This document shows positions 24,596-32,049 of a stretch of DNA of 64,000 nt, in pieces. Source of the DNA: M3007 sp031425155 (GTDB lineage: Bacteria; Bacteroidota; Bacteroidia; Chitinophagales; Saprospiraceae). The first letter of the stretch is position 1, and every line of letters begins with the position of its first letter. The notes under the pieces were generated by a model, which worked only from the letters and a program-made list of their open reading frames with translations, had not been told where the DNA came from and did no database searches. A program made the position numbers and the translations under genes. The stretch covers positions 1 through 64,000 of the forward strand of contig JANPIV010000072.1 in NCBI GenBank assembly GCA_031425155.1, in the 5' to 3' direction.

Positions 24596-25930
24596 ATGGC
24601 CCTTCTCCTGCTGATTGCCAGCATTACCTGCCTGCTTGCTCTGATTATCTGGTTGAAAATCAATGCTTTCCTGGCCTTGACTATCACTGCTATCCTGACT
24701 GGTTTGGCGAGCGGTATGGCTCCCCCGGATTTGCTGAAAGCACTGCAAAGCGGCATTGGCGGCACCCTGGGCGGGCTCGTATTAATCTTTTCCCTGGGGG
24801 TTATTTTAGGCAATATTTTGTCAGAAACGGGGGCTGCGCAGGTCATTGCTACGCGACTTTTGGGCGTTTTCGGGGTGCAATATGCCAACTGGGCGGTGCT
24901 TATTACGGGTTTGGTAGTGGGGTTGGCCATGTTTTATAATGCCGGTTTTGTCGTTTTGGCTCCTTTAGTTTTTACGATTGCCGCTACATCACGTCTCGCA
25001 CTGGTGGCATTGGCCATTTCAATGGCTGCACCGCTTTCGGTGACGCATGGGTTTTTGCCGCCGCATCCGGGTGCCACGGCGGTGGCCAACATCTTTCACG
25101 CCGATCTGGGCCGCACCTTATTATTAGGATTCATTGTCGCCATTCCGGCGGTGCTGGTGGCGGGTATTTTCTTTCCGCAGTTTTTGAAAAAAATCAAGGC
25201 TCAGCCGCCGGAAGGATTATTTGAAGTAAAAACAATCCCCCCGGAGCAACTGCCGGGTTTTGGTAAAAGCCTGACCGTTGCGCTGTTGCCCGTATTTTTA
25301 ATGGCTTTGGCGACTATTGCCGATTTGAATTGGCCGGAAACGCATCCCGCCCGCGTATGGGTCAAGTTTTTTGGCGATCCGGGCATTTCGCTGCTATTGG
25401 CCGTACTGGTTGCCCTGTTTGTATTTACCAAAAAAGGGGCAACTCCCGGCGTTTCGGTCCATTCCATGACTTATTTGCTCAATAAATCAGGTGTGGCCAT
25501 TGGTGCGGCGGCGATGCTGCTGCTGATAATGGCGGCGGGTGGGGCCTACAAACAAGTGCTGGTAGATAGCGGATTGGGGCAGGCTTTGGCCGGGCGTTTG
25601 GCGGGTATGCCGGTCTCGCCGCTGGTGCTCGGCTGGACGATGGCCACGCTGCTGCGCATTGCCGTTGGGTCGGCCACGGTCGCGGGCATGACCGCTGCCG
25701 GGCTGGTGCTTCCTTTGGTGACAACTACCCATGTATCTCCCGAATTGATGACGCTGGCCATTGGCGCGGGCAGTCTGATGTGTTCGCACGTGAACGACAC
25801 CGGATTCTGGATGTTCAAAGAATGGTTTGGCCTGAGTCTGGGCGACACGTTCCGTACCTGGTCGGTCATGGAAACCATCGTCGGCACCGTTGGATTGGCG
25901 GGGGTGCTGGTGCTGAATATGTTCGTGTAA
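24596..25930 (+). CDS. Gluconate permease, GntP family
   Basis: A 444-aa polytopic membrane protein of the GntP/GntT gluconate:H+ symporter family. Typical motifs are GIGGTLGGLVLIFSLGVILGNILSETGAAQVIA, AMFYNAGFVVLAPLVF, LSVTHGFLPPHPGATAVANIFHADLG, and the C-terminal SPELMTLAIGAGSLMCSHVNDTGFWMFKEWFGLSLGDTFRTWSVMET. About 12 hydrophobic segments are seen. It lies between gnd and the gluconokinase gene, supporting gluconate as substrate, although related sugar acids are possible. Confidence 0.92.
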   Translation: MALLLLIASITCLLALIIWLKINAFLALTITAILTGLASGMAPPDLLKALQSGIGGTLGGLVLIFSLGVILGNILSETGAAQVIATRLLGVFGVQYANWAVLITGLVVGLAMFYNAGFVVLAPLVFTIAATSRLALVALAISMAAPLSVTHGFLPPHPGATAVANIFHADLGRTLLLGFIVAIPAVLVAGIFFPQFLKKIKAQPPEGLFEVKTIPPEQLPGFGKSLTVALLPVFLMALATIADLNWPETHPARVWVKFFGDPGISLLLAVLVALFVFTKKGATPGVSVHSMTYLLNKSGVAIGAAAMLLLIMAAGGAYKQVLVDSGLGQALAGRLAGMPVSPLVLGWTMATLLRIAVGSATVAGMTAAGLVLPLVTTTHVSPELMTLAIGAGSLMCSHVNDTGFWMFKEWFGLSLGDTFRTWSVMETIVGTVGLAGVLVLNMFV

Positions 25931-25935
25931 AGAAA

Positions 25936-26172
25936 TATGAACGATGATGTATGATGTATGAACTATGACGGCGGCACTTTGGCATTGGTAATTGAGTTAA
26001 TGTGTGGTTGCTAGTGGTGGCATGGGTACTGCAAAATCTTTTCAAAGAAAAAATTTTGCAGTACCCATGCCACCACTCAAATCCGAATTTTCCTTTAAAC
26101 CTTTCACAACCCAAGATTTACCTAACCATCAAATACATTATAGTTCATACTTCATACTTCATCGTTCATACT
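25936..26172. repeat. Nested inverted-repeat element between gntP and gntK
   Basis: Outer arms of about 33 bp (25936-25968 and 26139-26170) consist of TATGAACGATGATGTATG-type units and their inverse (TTCATACTTCATACTTCATC). Inside is a perfect 25-bp stem: 26013-26037 pairs with 26053-26077, beginning AGTGGTGGCATGGGTACTGC, around a 15-nt A/T-rich loop. The right outer arm ends a few bases before the TTG start of the gluconokinase gene. No coding sequence is present. Confidence 0.92.
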
Positions 26173-26176
26173 TCTT

Positions 26177-27610
26177 TTGATTATTTGTCTCGACATCGGT
26201 ACCACCAACGTAAAAGCCTTCGCGTTCAGCGATGCGGGCGAAGTATGGGCGGTAGCCGAACGGCGCAACCAAACCATCAGCCCGCAGCTGGATCGAAGCG
26301 AACAGGACCCGGAGGCGATCTTGCAGCATCTGCGCGAGGTGCTGGACGAAGCCCTGTCGGAAGCCAAACAGCAGGAACCCATACGGGGGTTGGTGTTTTC
26401 CTCCGCTATGCACGGTCTGCTGGCAGTGGATACCGCTGGAAGACCACTGACCAATATCTGGCTATGGTCAGATCTGAGAGCCGCACAGTTAGCGACGACA
26501 TTGCGATACAATAATATAGGCTTGGACATTTATGAGCGGACGGGTGTTCCCATTCATCCGATGTCGCCGCTATTGAAGATTATCTGGCTGCGCCAAAACG
26601 AGCCGGAAATATTTGCCAAAACGCATAAGTTCCTGGGTATCAAGGAGTACTTGCTGTTTCAATTGCTGGGTAAATACCTGTCCGACCTTCCTGTGGCTTC
26701 GGCCACTGGTTTGATGAATATTGAACGAAATCGTTGGGACGACCATATTCTAAAATTATTGGACATCACGGCGGCGCAATTGCCGGAGTTGGTTTTGCCC
26801 ACCCATATCGAGACGTTACCGGAAAAAGCGGCGGCGGCACTGAACTTACCGAAAGGCCTCCCCATTATTATTGGCGGCAGCGATGGAGCTCTGGCCAATC
26901 TGGGTGCCGGAGCTACCACGCCCGGCCAATGGGCAGTGACCATCGGCACCAGTGCAGCCATTCGCATGGTTACTTCCAAGCCGTTGATAGACCAGAAAAT
27001 GCGCACTTTCTGCTATCGTTTGGACGATGTACGCTGCATAGTAGGGGGAGGCAGCAATAACGGAACCAATGCCCTCGAGTGGTTGCGTGTGCAGGTGGTC
27101 GGTTCACAGCACGAGGCGGGAGATTTTGCGCAATTGGCTGCCGACGTGCCAGCAGGCGCAGAAGAATTACTTTTTCTGCCCTATTTGCTCGGCGAACGCG
27201 CCCCGCTGTGGAATGCGCACGCACGGGGCAGTTTTCATGGACTGACCGCACAGCATAGCCAGGCGCATTTTGTGCGGGCCGTGATGGAAGGAGTACTGTT
27301 CAATCTAAAACTAATCGCCGAGTCCCTCGAAGCCGTGCAGCCCCTCGAAATCATTCACGCGGGTGGTGGTTTTTCCAACAGTCGCCTGTGGGTGCAGATG
27401 CTGGCCGATATTTTCCAGAAGCCGGTTAGTGTGGATGAACGCGGCGTGGATGCTTCGATATTGGGCGCACTAAGGGTCGCGTGTCAGGCATTGGGCTTGC
27501 CAGATTTGGTTGATCGTCAACATGTTACAATAGTTCAGCCGGATAAAACGCAGGCAGCAATTTATGCGGGGGCTTACGAACGGTTTGAGCAATTGGCGGG
27601 CATTCACTGA
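26177..27610 (+). CDS. gntK: Gluconokinase, FGGY family
   Basis: A 477-aa sugar kinase phosphorylating gluconate to 6-phosphogluconate, feeding Gnd. FGGY signatures: LDIGTTNVKAFAF at residue 4, FSSAMHGLLAVD near 74, IIGGSDGALANLGAGA near 232, IGTSAAIRM near 256, GGGSNNGTNALEW near 290, and IHAGGGFSNSRLWVQMLADIFQKPV near 392. The substrate follows from its neighbours; xylulokinase-like specificity is possible by sequence alone. No in-frame ATG exists between the stop at 26141 and the conserved LDIGTTN, so TTG at 26177, directly after the repeat arm, is the likely start. Confidence 0.92.
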   Translation: MIICLDIGTTNVKAFAFSDAGEVWAVAERRNQTISPQLDRSEQDPEAILQHLREVLDEALSEAKQQEPIRGLVFSSAMHGLLAVDTAGRPLTNIWLWSDLRAAQLATTLRYNNIGLDIYERTGVPIHPMSPLLKIIWLRQNEPEIFAKTHKFLGIKEYLLFQLLGKYLSDLPVASATGLMNIERNRWDDHILKLLDITAAQLPELVLPTHIETLPEKAAAALNLPKGLPIIIGGSDGALANLGAGATTPGQWAVTIGTSAAIRMVTSKPLIDQKMRTFCYRLDDVRCIVGGGSNNGTNALEWLRVQVVGSQHEAGDFAQLAADVPAGAEELLFLPYLLGERAPLWNAHARGSFHGLTAQHSQAHFVRAVMEGVLFNLKLIAESLEAVQPLEIIHAGGGFSNSRLWVQMLADIFQKPVSVDERGVDASILGALRVACQALGLPDLVDRQHVTIVQPDKTQAAIYAGAYERFEQLAGIH

Positions 27611-27615
27611 GTACT

Positions 27616-27701
27616 CGTTTGCGAAACTTTCAGAGTTTCGTAAACGTAAGACCAGAGTACTTTTACCGCACATTTACGAAACTTCGAAAGTTTCGCAAAT
27701 G
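27616..27701. repeat. Two inverted copies of a GCGAAACTTTC..GTTTCG palindrome
   Basis: Copy 1 (27616-27646) contains GTTTGCGAAACTTTCAGAGT and ends TTTCGTAAACG. Copy 2 (27671-27701) is nearly its reverse complement, with CGAAACTTCGAAAGTTTCG at its centre. Each copy is itself a palindrome. They fill the gap between gntK and folD; folD begins 25 bp later. Confidence 0.88.
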
Positions 27702-27726
27702 AATTCACCCTTTCAATATCTTTAAA

Positions 27727-28608
27727 ATGACCTTACTGGACGGAAAACTGCTTTCCGAAAACATTAAAGACGAACTCGCCATTGCGGTGGCGGAACTACG
27801 TAAAAAAGGAGAAAAAATTCCCCATTTGGTAGCCGTACTGGTGGGCGAAAATCCCGCGAGCCAGGTGTATGTGCAAAGCAAGATCAAGAGTTGTGAGCAG
27901 GTGGGTTTCAAAAGCAGCCTCGTGCGCCGCGATAATGACGTAACCGAAGCCGAACTACTGGACATTGTGCAGCAACTGAATGACGACCCCGATGTGGATG
28001 GTTTCATCGTACAACTGCCTCTGCCTAAACACATTAGCGAAGAGCGCGTCACCCTCGCCATTGACCATCGTAAGGATGTGGACGGTTTTCATCCGATTAA
28101 TTTGGGACGTATGACCCAAGGGCTGCCCGCGTTTTTGCCCGCTACCCCTTTTGGTATTCTGGAAATGCTGCGGCGTTATGAGATTAAAACCGCTGGTCAG
28201 CATTGTGTGGTGGTGGGCCGCAGCAATATCGTGGGGACACCAATCAGTATTTTGCTTTCCCGCAAGGGCTATCCGGGCGATTGTACGGTGACGCTGACGC
28301 ACTCGCGTACGCGGGATTTGGCAGCAGAAGTGCGGCGAGCGGATATTGTAGTGGCCGCAATCGGGATTCCGAATTTTATTCAAGGCAATTGGGTGAAAGA
28401 AGGGGCCGTTGTCATTGATGTGGGTATTAACCGAATCGTGGATGAAACGCGTAAATCGGGAACCCGGCTGGTGGGAGATGTTGATTTTGAAGCAGTTGCG
28501 CCAAAATGCAGTTATATCACGCCCGTGCCGGGTGGGGTAGGGCTGATGACGGTGGCGGCTTTGCTGATGAATACGTTGAAGGCCTGTCGGAAAGAGATTT
28601 ATTTTTAA
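27727..28608 (+). CDS. folD: Methylenetetrahydrofolate dehydrogenase / methenyl-THF cyclohydrolase
   Basis: A 293-aa bifunctional folate enzyme interconverting 5,10-methylene-, methenyl- and 10-formyl-THF. Signatures are VLVGENPASQVYVQSKIKSCEQVGF near residue 37 with the catalytic Lys, VDGFIVQLPLPKHI near 92, KDVDGFHPINLGR near 117, VVVGRSNIVGTPISILL near 161, and TPVPGGVGLMTVAALLMNT near 263. Length is normal. It supplies one-carbon units for purine synthesis, but purM is 26 kb away. It is followed by the second copy of the ACCGACTTCAGTCGGT palindrome. Confidence 0.96.
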   Translation: MTLLDGKLLSENIKDELAIAVAELRKKGEKIPHLVAVLVGENPASQVYVQSKIKSCEQVGFKSSLVRRDNDVTEAELLDIVQQLNDDPDVDGFIVQLPLPKHISEERVTLAIDHRKDVDGFHPINLGRMTQGLPAFLPATPFGILEMLRRYEIKTAGQHCVVVGRSNIVGTPISILLSRKGYPGDCTVTLTHSRTRDLAAEVRRADIVVAAIGIPNFIQGNWVKEGAVVIDVGINRIVDETRKSGTRLVGDVDFEAVAPKCSYITPVPGGVGLMTVAALLMNTLKACRKEIYF

Positions 28609-28610
28609 CT

Positions 28611-28635
28611 ATTTACCGACTGAAGTCGGTGTTAC
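28611..28635 (-). repeat. Palindromic element GTAACACCGACTTCAGTCGG, copy 2
   Basis: On the minus strand this is identical over 25 nt to the copy at 23606-23630. It begins 2 bp after the folD stop. It may contribute to transcription termination together with the hairpin that follows at 28640. Confidence 0.9.
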
Positions 28636-28639
28636 AAAA

Positions 28640-28671
28640 AAACGCGGCCTCTCCGAAGAGAAGCCGCGTTT
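28640..28671. terminator. Bidirectional terminator hairpin between folD and the coiled-coil gene
   Basis: AAACGCGGC (28640-28648) pairs with GCCGCGTTT (28663-28671), extended by CTCT/AGAG inside the loop. A-run on the left and T-run on the right flank it. It sits between convergent genes. Confidence 0.85.
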
Positions 28672-28699
28672 CCTATATTCTGCTGAATGATTTCAATAA

Positions 28700-29722
28700 T
28701 TACTTCAGGTTGAAAGCACCTGTACCGACGAGATAGCCTTTGTTATAGACTTCTACGTTGTACTTACCTTTCGTGAAGTTTTGACCAGGCTGCCAGCCAC
28801 CGCATACTTGCGCTTCGCCGTTGGTGTAGTTGGTCGTTGCCGTAGTCGTGTAGCGGAATTCAGATTCGCTTTTCTTATCCGTAGAGACACCTGAACCCAT
28901 GCTTTCGATAGCCAAAGGAGCACCGGTTGGGTCAATAATACGCAGGTAGAACGTTTCTTCACCAGCAGGAACCACTTCATTTGGCTCAGTCATGAAGCAA
29001 ATGCTCAGTTTATCCACGTTTTTGGCTTTGGATTTGGTTTTCTCCTTACCGTTGCTACGCACATCCACCGACTTTATGGTGATGTTTTTCACGCGGATAG
29101 CAGAAGCAATGTCCACTTTCTTAGCCAGTTGCGTACGTTCGGTTTCCAGTTGCGTCTTTTCGCTGACCAAAGCAGCACGAGCCGTCGTTGCTTCGTCCAA
29201 TTGAGCCGATTTCTCGTTCACAGTGGTTGTAAGCGTCTGATTTTGAGTAGTCAGTTGTGTGTTGTTCTCGGTTAAAATACCGTTTTCCTTCTTCAACTGA
29301 TCAATCTGGGCGAGAAACTCGTTCTTTTGGCGCTCGAGACTGTTCATGGCATTCCGGTATTCCTTCTTGTCGCGGATCAAACCAGCTACAGTGTTCTTGG
29401 AGGCTTCCAAGTCTTGCAGTTGCTGATTAATCTTAGCGTCCAGTTCCGTGTTGATACCCTTTTGTTGTTCCAATTGGGTCACTGCTTCATTATACTTGGT
29501 ATCAAGTTCGGTAAAAGCGGATTTCTGCTCGGTCAATTCCATGGTAGTGGAATCCAGTTGCTGTCCGGTTTTGTATTTTCCGACCAACAGGAAGACGCAG
29601 AGGCCAAGCAGGGCAGCGATAGCGATGCCCATAATGGTGGTCATGCGTTTTTGATTATCATTGCCAGGTGTATTACCGTAATTTGGAGTCGTGGGCGAGT
29701 TGAAATTGGTGGGTGTGCTCAT
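28700..29722 (-). CDS. Membrane-anchored coiled-coil protein
   Basis: A 340-aa protein with an Asn/Thr/Pro-rich N-terminus, one transmembrane helix (MTTIMGIAIAALLGLCVFLLVG, about residues 27-48) and a long coiled coil at about 55-205. The coil is rich in Gln, Glu, Lys and Thr (for example FLAQIDQLKKENGILTENNTQL). The C-terminal 130 residues form a beta-rich domain with VKNITIKSVDVRSNGKEK and a two-Cys stretch. The layout is like envelope-spanning proteins described in gliding Bacteroidota, but no specific family was recognised. It probably extends into the periplasm. It is monocistronic, with a terminator downstream. Confidence 0.75.
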   Translation of the reverse strand: MSTPTNFNSPTTPNYGNTPGNDNQKRMTTIMGIAIAALLGLCVFLLVGKYKTGQQLDSTTMELTEQKSAFTELDTKYNEAVTQLEQQKGINTELDAKINQQLQDLEASKNTVAGLIRDKKEYRNAMNSLERQKNEFLAQIDQLKKENGILTENNTQLTTQNQTLTTTVNEKSAQLDEATTARAALVSEKTQLETERTQLAKKVDIASAIRVKNITIKSVDVRSNGKEKTKSKAKNVDKLSICFMTEPNEVVPAGEETFYLRIIDPTGAPLAIESMGSGVSTDKKSESEFRYTTTATTNYTNGEAQVCGGWQPGQNFTKGKYNVEVYNKGYLVGTGAFNLK

Positions 29723-30199
29723 GTGATGTTCAAATTAATGATGAAAGGTTTAACGTAAATGATGATGTCGCAATCAAATCATAGGCGAACTTAGAGCAGC
29801 AATAGATTTTGTTGAAAGAATGTTTTTCGATTGGAGTAATTAATAAATCTGTGCCATAAACCCCCTCGTGGCAACCTTTATTGCCCGCTCGACGCCAGCA
29901 AATTTCTTCGCCAGCCGCCCGGACAAAGGTAAACGCTTGATTTTCAAAGAGAAGTAAACGTTATTTTTTTCTTAAAAAAAACTTTGGCAGGGCCTGTAAC
30001 GGGCAAAACGCGGAAGGTAAATGGGGCGTGGCGACCTGCCGATTGTACTGGTCAGGCGATAAGCAAGCCGTAAAATCGCCTTCAAAGGGCCGTCTGACAT
30101 TACCATCTCCTCTACAATCCCATTCTTGCATTGATGACGAAATATTACCTTTGCGGCCACCCGGTTTTGGGTATTTTAAACCGTTGAACCATCCCATCT
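29723..30199. other. 477-bp divergent intergenic region
   Basis: No gene is supported here. The region separates the divergent coiled-coil (-) and exonuclease (+) genes and so should hold both promoters. On the minus strand TACCTTTG at 29924-29931 is a possible -7 element about 200 bp upstream of the coiled-coil gene, implying a long leader. The plus-strand promoter candidate is at 30126-30153. A T-run and an A-run around 29965-29990 are also present. Confidence 0.5.
30126..30153 (+). promoter_or_regulatory. Bacteroidota-type promoter of the DEDDy exonuclease gene
   Basis: TTG at 30126-30128, a 17-bp spacer and TACCTTTG at 30146-30153 match TTG-N17-TAnnTTTG. It lies 47 bp upstream of the ATG at 30200. 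The same spacing is seen upstream of gapA. Confidence 0.6.
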
Positions 30200-30961
30200 A
30201 TGTCTGCTTTTGATGCCTTTGATCTCTACAATGTACTCTTTCTCGATGTGGAAACGACGCCGGGTGCGCCCGACTTTGAAGACCTGAACGAAGAGATGCA
30301 GGAATTGTGGGGTATAAAATGCCGTACGATCCTGCGTAAAACCCAGGACGAACTGGAATACGACGAAATTGCCGACACCTATAATACACGTGCGGGTATT
30401 TATTCGGAGTTTGGCAAGATCGTCTGCATTTCGGTGGGGTTCCTGACCCGCCAGCCGGGCAGCACAGAGCCGTTATTACGTTTGAAATCTTACACCAATC
30501 ATGTGGAAGCGGCTTTGCTCGACGATTTCAGCGATTTATTGACCCGTCATTTCAATTCGCCGGAGAAATTTGCCATTTGTGGTCATAATATAAAGGAATT
30601 CGATATTCCATATATCTGTCGGCGCATGCTGGTCAGCCAGTTGCCGCTGCCCAAGATGCTGGATATTGCTGGCAAAAAGCCGTGGGAAACCAAACATTTT
30701 CTGGATACAATGGAAATGTGGAAATTTGGTGACCACAAAAATTATACGTCCCTACGCCTGCTGGCGGCGGTTTTCGATTTCCCTTCGCCCAAAGATGATA
30801 TGGACGGCAGTGAGGTCGCCGGTGTGTATTGGCAGGAGCGCGATCTGGACCGGATTGCCCGGTATTGTGAGAAGGACGTGCTGGCTACGGCGCAATTGTA
30901 CCTGAAAATGAAGCGTTTACCTATTCTGAGAGAAGATCAGGTGATTATTGTGGGCAAGTAG
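30200..30961 (+). CDS. Predicted 3'-5' exonuclease, PolB-exonuclease-like (DEDDy)
   Basis: A 253-aa stand-alone ribonuclease-H-fold exonuclease. Exo I is NVLFLDVETTPG near residue 11, Exo II is FAICGHNIKEFDIPYICRRM near 125, and Exo III is IARYCEKDVLATAQLY near 219, giving the D-E-D-D-Y set. It resembles the predicted exonuclease family related to the proofreading domain of family-B polymerases. The substrate, DNA or RNA, is not known. It has its own promoter and its stop codon lies inside the next palindrome. Confidence 0.87.
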   Translation: MSAFDAFDLYNVLFLDVETTPGAPDFEDLNEEMQELWGIKCRTILRKTQDELEYDEIADTYNTRAGIYSEFGKIVCISVGFLTRQPGSTEPLLRLKSYTNHVEAALLDDFSDLLTRHFNSPEKFAICGHNIKEFDIPYICRRMLVSQLPLPKMLDIAGKKPWETKHFLDTMEMWKFGDHKNYTSLRLLAAVFDFPSPKDDMDGSEVAGVYWQERDLDRIARYCEKDVLATAQLYLKMKRLPILREDQVIIVGK

Positions 30962-31030
30962 CGCCAACTTTTAGTTGGCGAATCAATTATTTACATAAAT
31001 GAAAAACTGCCAACTGAAAGTTGGCGTTAC
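30958..31030. repeat. Two inverted palindromes GCCAACT..AGTTGGC around the rpe leader
   Basis: Copy a (30961-30980) reads GCGCCAACTTTTAGTTGGCG; copy b (31009-31030) reads GCCAACTGAAAGTTGGCGTT and ends AC, in inverted orientation. On the minus strand copy b starts GTAACGCCAACTTTCAGTTG, matching the GTAACACCGACTTCAGTCGG element with G/A and C/T changes that preserve pairing. The rpe ATG follows 2 bases after copy b. Confidence 0.88.
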
Positions 31031-31032
31031 GG

Positions 31033-31704
31033 ATGAAACAACACTTGATTGCGCCCTCCTTACTGGCCGCCGATTTTACCAAATTAGTCGCGGAAATAGA
31101 AATGGTCAATTTCAGCGAGGCTGATTGGCTGCATTTCGACGTGATGGACGGGCGATTTGTGCCAAACATCAGTTTCGGGCTGCCCATTCTGGAGGCGGTC
31201 AATAGGATTTCGACCAAACCCATTGATGTCCACCTGATGATCGTGGAACCGGAAAAATACATTGATGCTTTCCGGGCGGCGGGTGCGCATATTATTACGG
31301 TACATGCCGAGGCTTGTCCGCATTTGCACCGCACGATTCATCAGATCAAGGAAAGCGGGGCATTGGCTGGCGTGGCATTAAATCCGCATACACCGCCCGA
31401 AATCCTGGAATACGTGATTGAAGACATTGATTTGGTGTGTGTTATGTCCGTCAATCCGGGTTTTGGCGGTCAAAAATTTATTTATCAGACCCTGCCCAAA
31501 ACGCGGCGTTTGCGCGAAATGATCCTGGCCGCCAATTCCAAAGCCCTCATTGAAATAGATGGTGGGGTAGGGCTGCACAATGCCGAAGCCCTGCTCCAGG
31601 CGGGTGCCGATGTGCTGGTGGCGGGCAATAGCGTTTTTGGGGCCAAAGACCCGATGGCAACGATTCAGGCACTTAAGGCGTTTAAGTCGGGATTTGATGT
31701 TTGA
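31033..31704 (+). CDS. rpe: Ribulose-phosphate 3-epimerase
   Basis: A 223-aa TIM-barrel enzyme interconverting ribulose-5-P and xylulose-5-P. Motifs: APSLLAADF at residue 5, LHFDVMDGRFVPNISFG near 33 (catalytic Asp and His), DVHLMIVEPEKYI near 63, VMSVNPGFGGQKFI near 137, LIEIDGGVG near 172 (catalytic Asp), and VAGNSVFGAKD near 196. ATG at 31033 is preferred; the TTG at 31021 lies inside the palindrome. It completes the path from gluconate to pentose phosphates with gntK and gnd. Confidence 0.96.
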   Translation: MKQHLIAPSLLAADFTKLVAEIEMVNFSEADWLHFDVMDGRFVPNISFGLPILEAVNRISTKPIDVHLMIVEPEKYIDAFRAAGAHIITVHAEACPHLHRTIHQIKESGALAGVALNPHTPPEILEYVIEDIDLVCVMSVNPGFGGQKFIYQTLPKTRRLREMILAANSKALIEIDGGVGLHNAEALLQAGADVLVAGNSVFGAKDPMATIQALKAFKSGFDV

Positions 31705-31706
31705 AA

Positions 31707-31826
31707 AATGGTTGAGAGCGTTGAAACGCTTTGCTGTTGAGAGGCTTCGCTGTTGAAAAAATCTACGGCTTCCTCCACAATTTTTCTAAACGGCGAAGCC
31801 TCTCAACCTTTTCTCTCAACATTGTA
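31707..31826. repeat. Inverted GTTGAGAG/CTCTCAAC array
   Basis: Left units GTTGAGAGCGTTGAAACGCT and GTTGAGAGGCTTCGCTGTTG face right units GCGAAGCCTCTCAACC and CTCTCAACATTG. The inner GAGGCTTCGC/GCGAAGCCTC pair is exact. The right-hand units have the same CTCAAC sense as those preceding the DUF2750 gene at 18941. Confidence 0.8.
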
Positions 31827-31859
31827 TGCCGCGCTTGGTGTTTTCACCATAACCGTCTA

Positions 31860-32031
31860 AACCCCACCCCTAACCCCTCCCCCGAAAGGGAGGGGGACTA
31901 AATTGAGTTTCAAGCCATTGATTTACAGTACCTTGATGAAATATTATTCTATTCCCACGGTACTAATAATGCATAAAAATCACCACGATCATATCCCCCT
32001 CCCTTTCGGGGGAGGGGTTAGGGGTGGGGTT
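31860..32031. repeat. Perfect 38-bp C-rich inverted repeat before the LptF/G-like gene
   Basis: The left arm (31860-31897) begins AACCCCACCCCTAACCCCTC; the right arm (31994-32031) is its exact reverse complement. Each arm has an internal CCCTCCC..GGGAGGG palindrome. The 96-nt loop is A+T-rich and noncoding. The 345-bp gap between rpe and the LptF/G-like gene contains only this and the GTTGAGAG array. Similar C-rich intergenic repeats are common in this phylum. Confidence 0.92.
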
Positions 32032-32049
32032 GCATCTTAAAAAGCAAAG

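Noticed and set aside
23777..24748. A 323-codon minus-strand open frame opposite gnd
   Set aside because: Antisense to conserved gnd; His/Gln/Arg-rich with no domain.
25936..26172. Insertion sequence
   Set aside because: No transposase frame and no target-site duplication seen; the outer arms are made of short tandem units.
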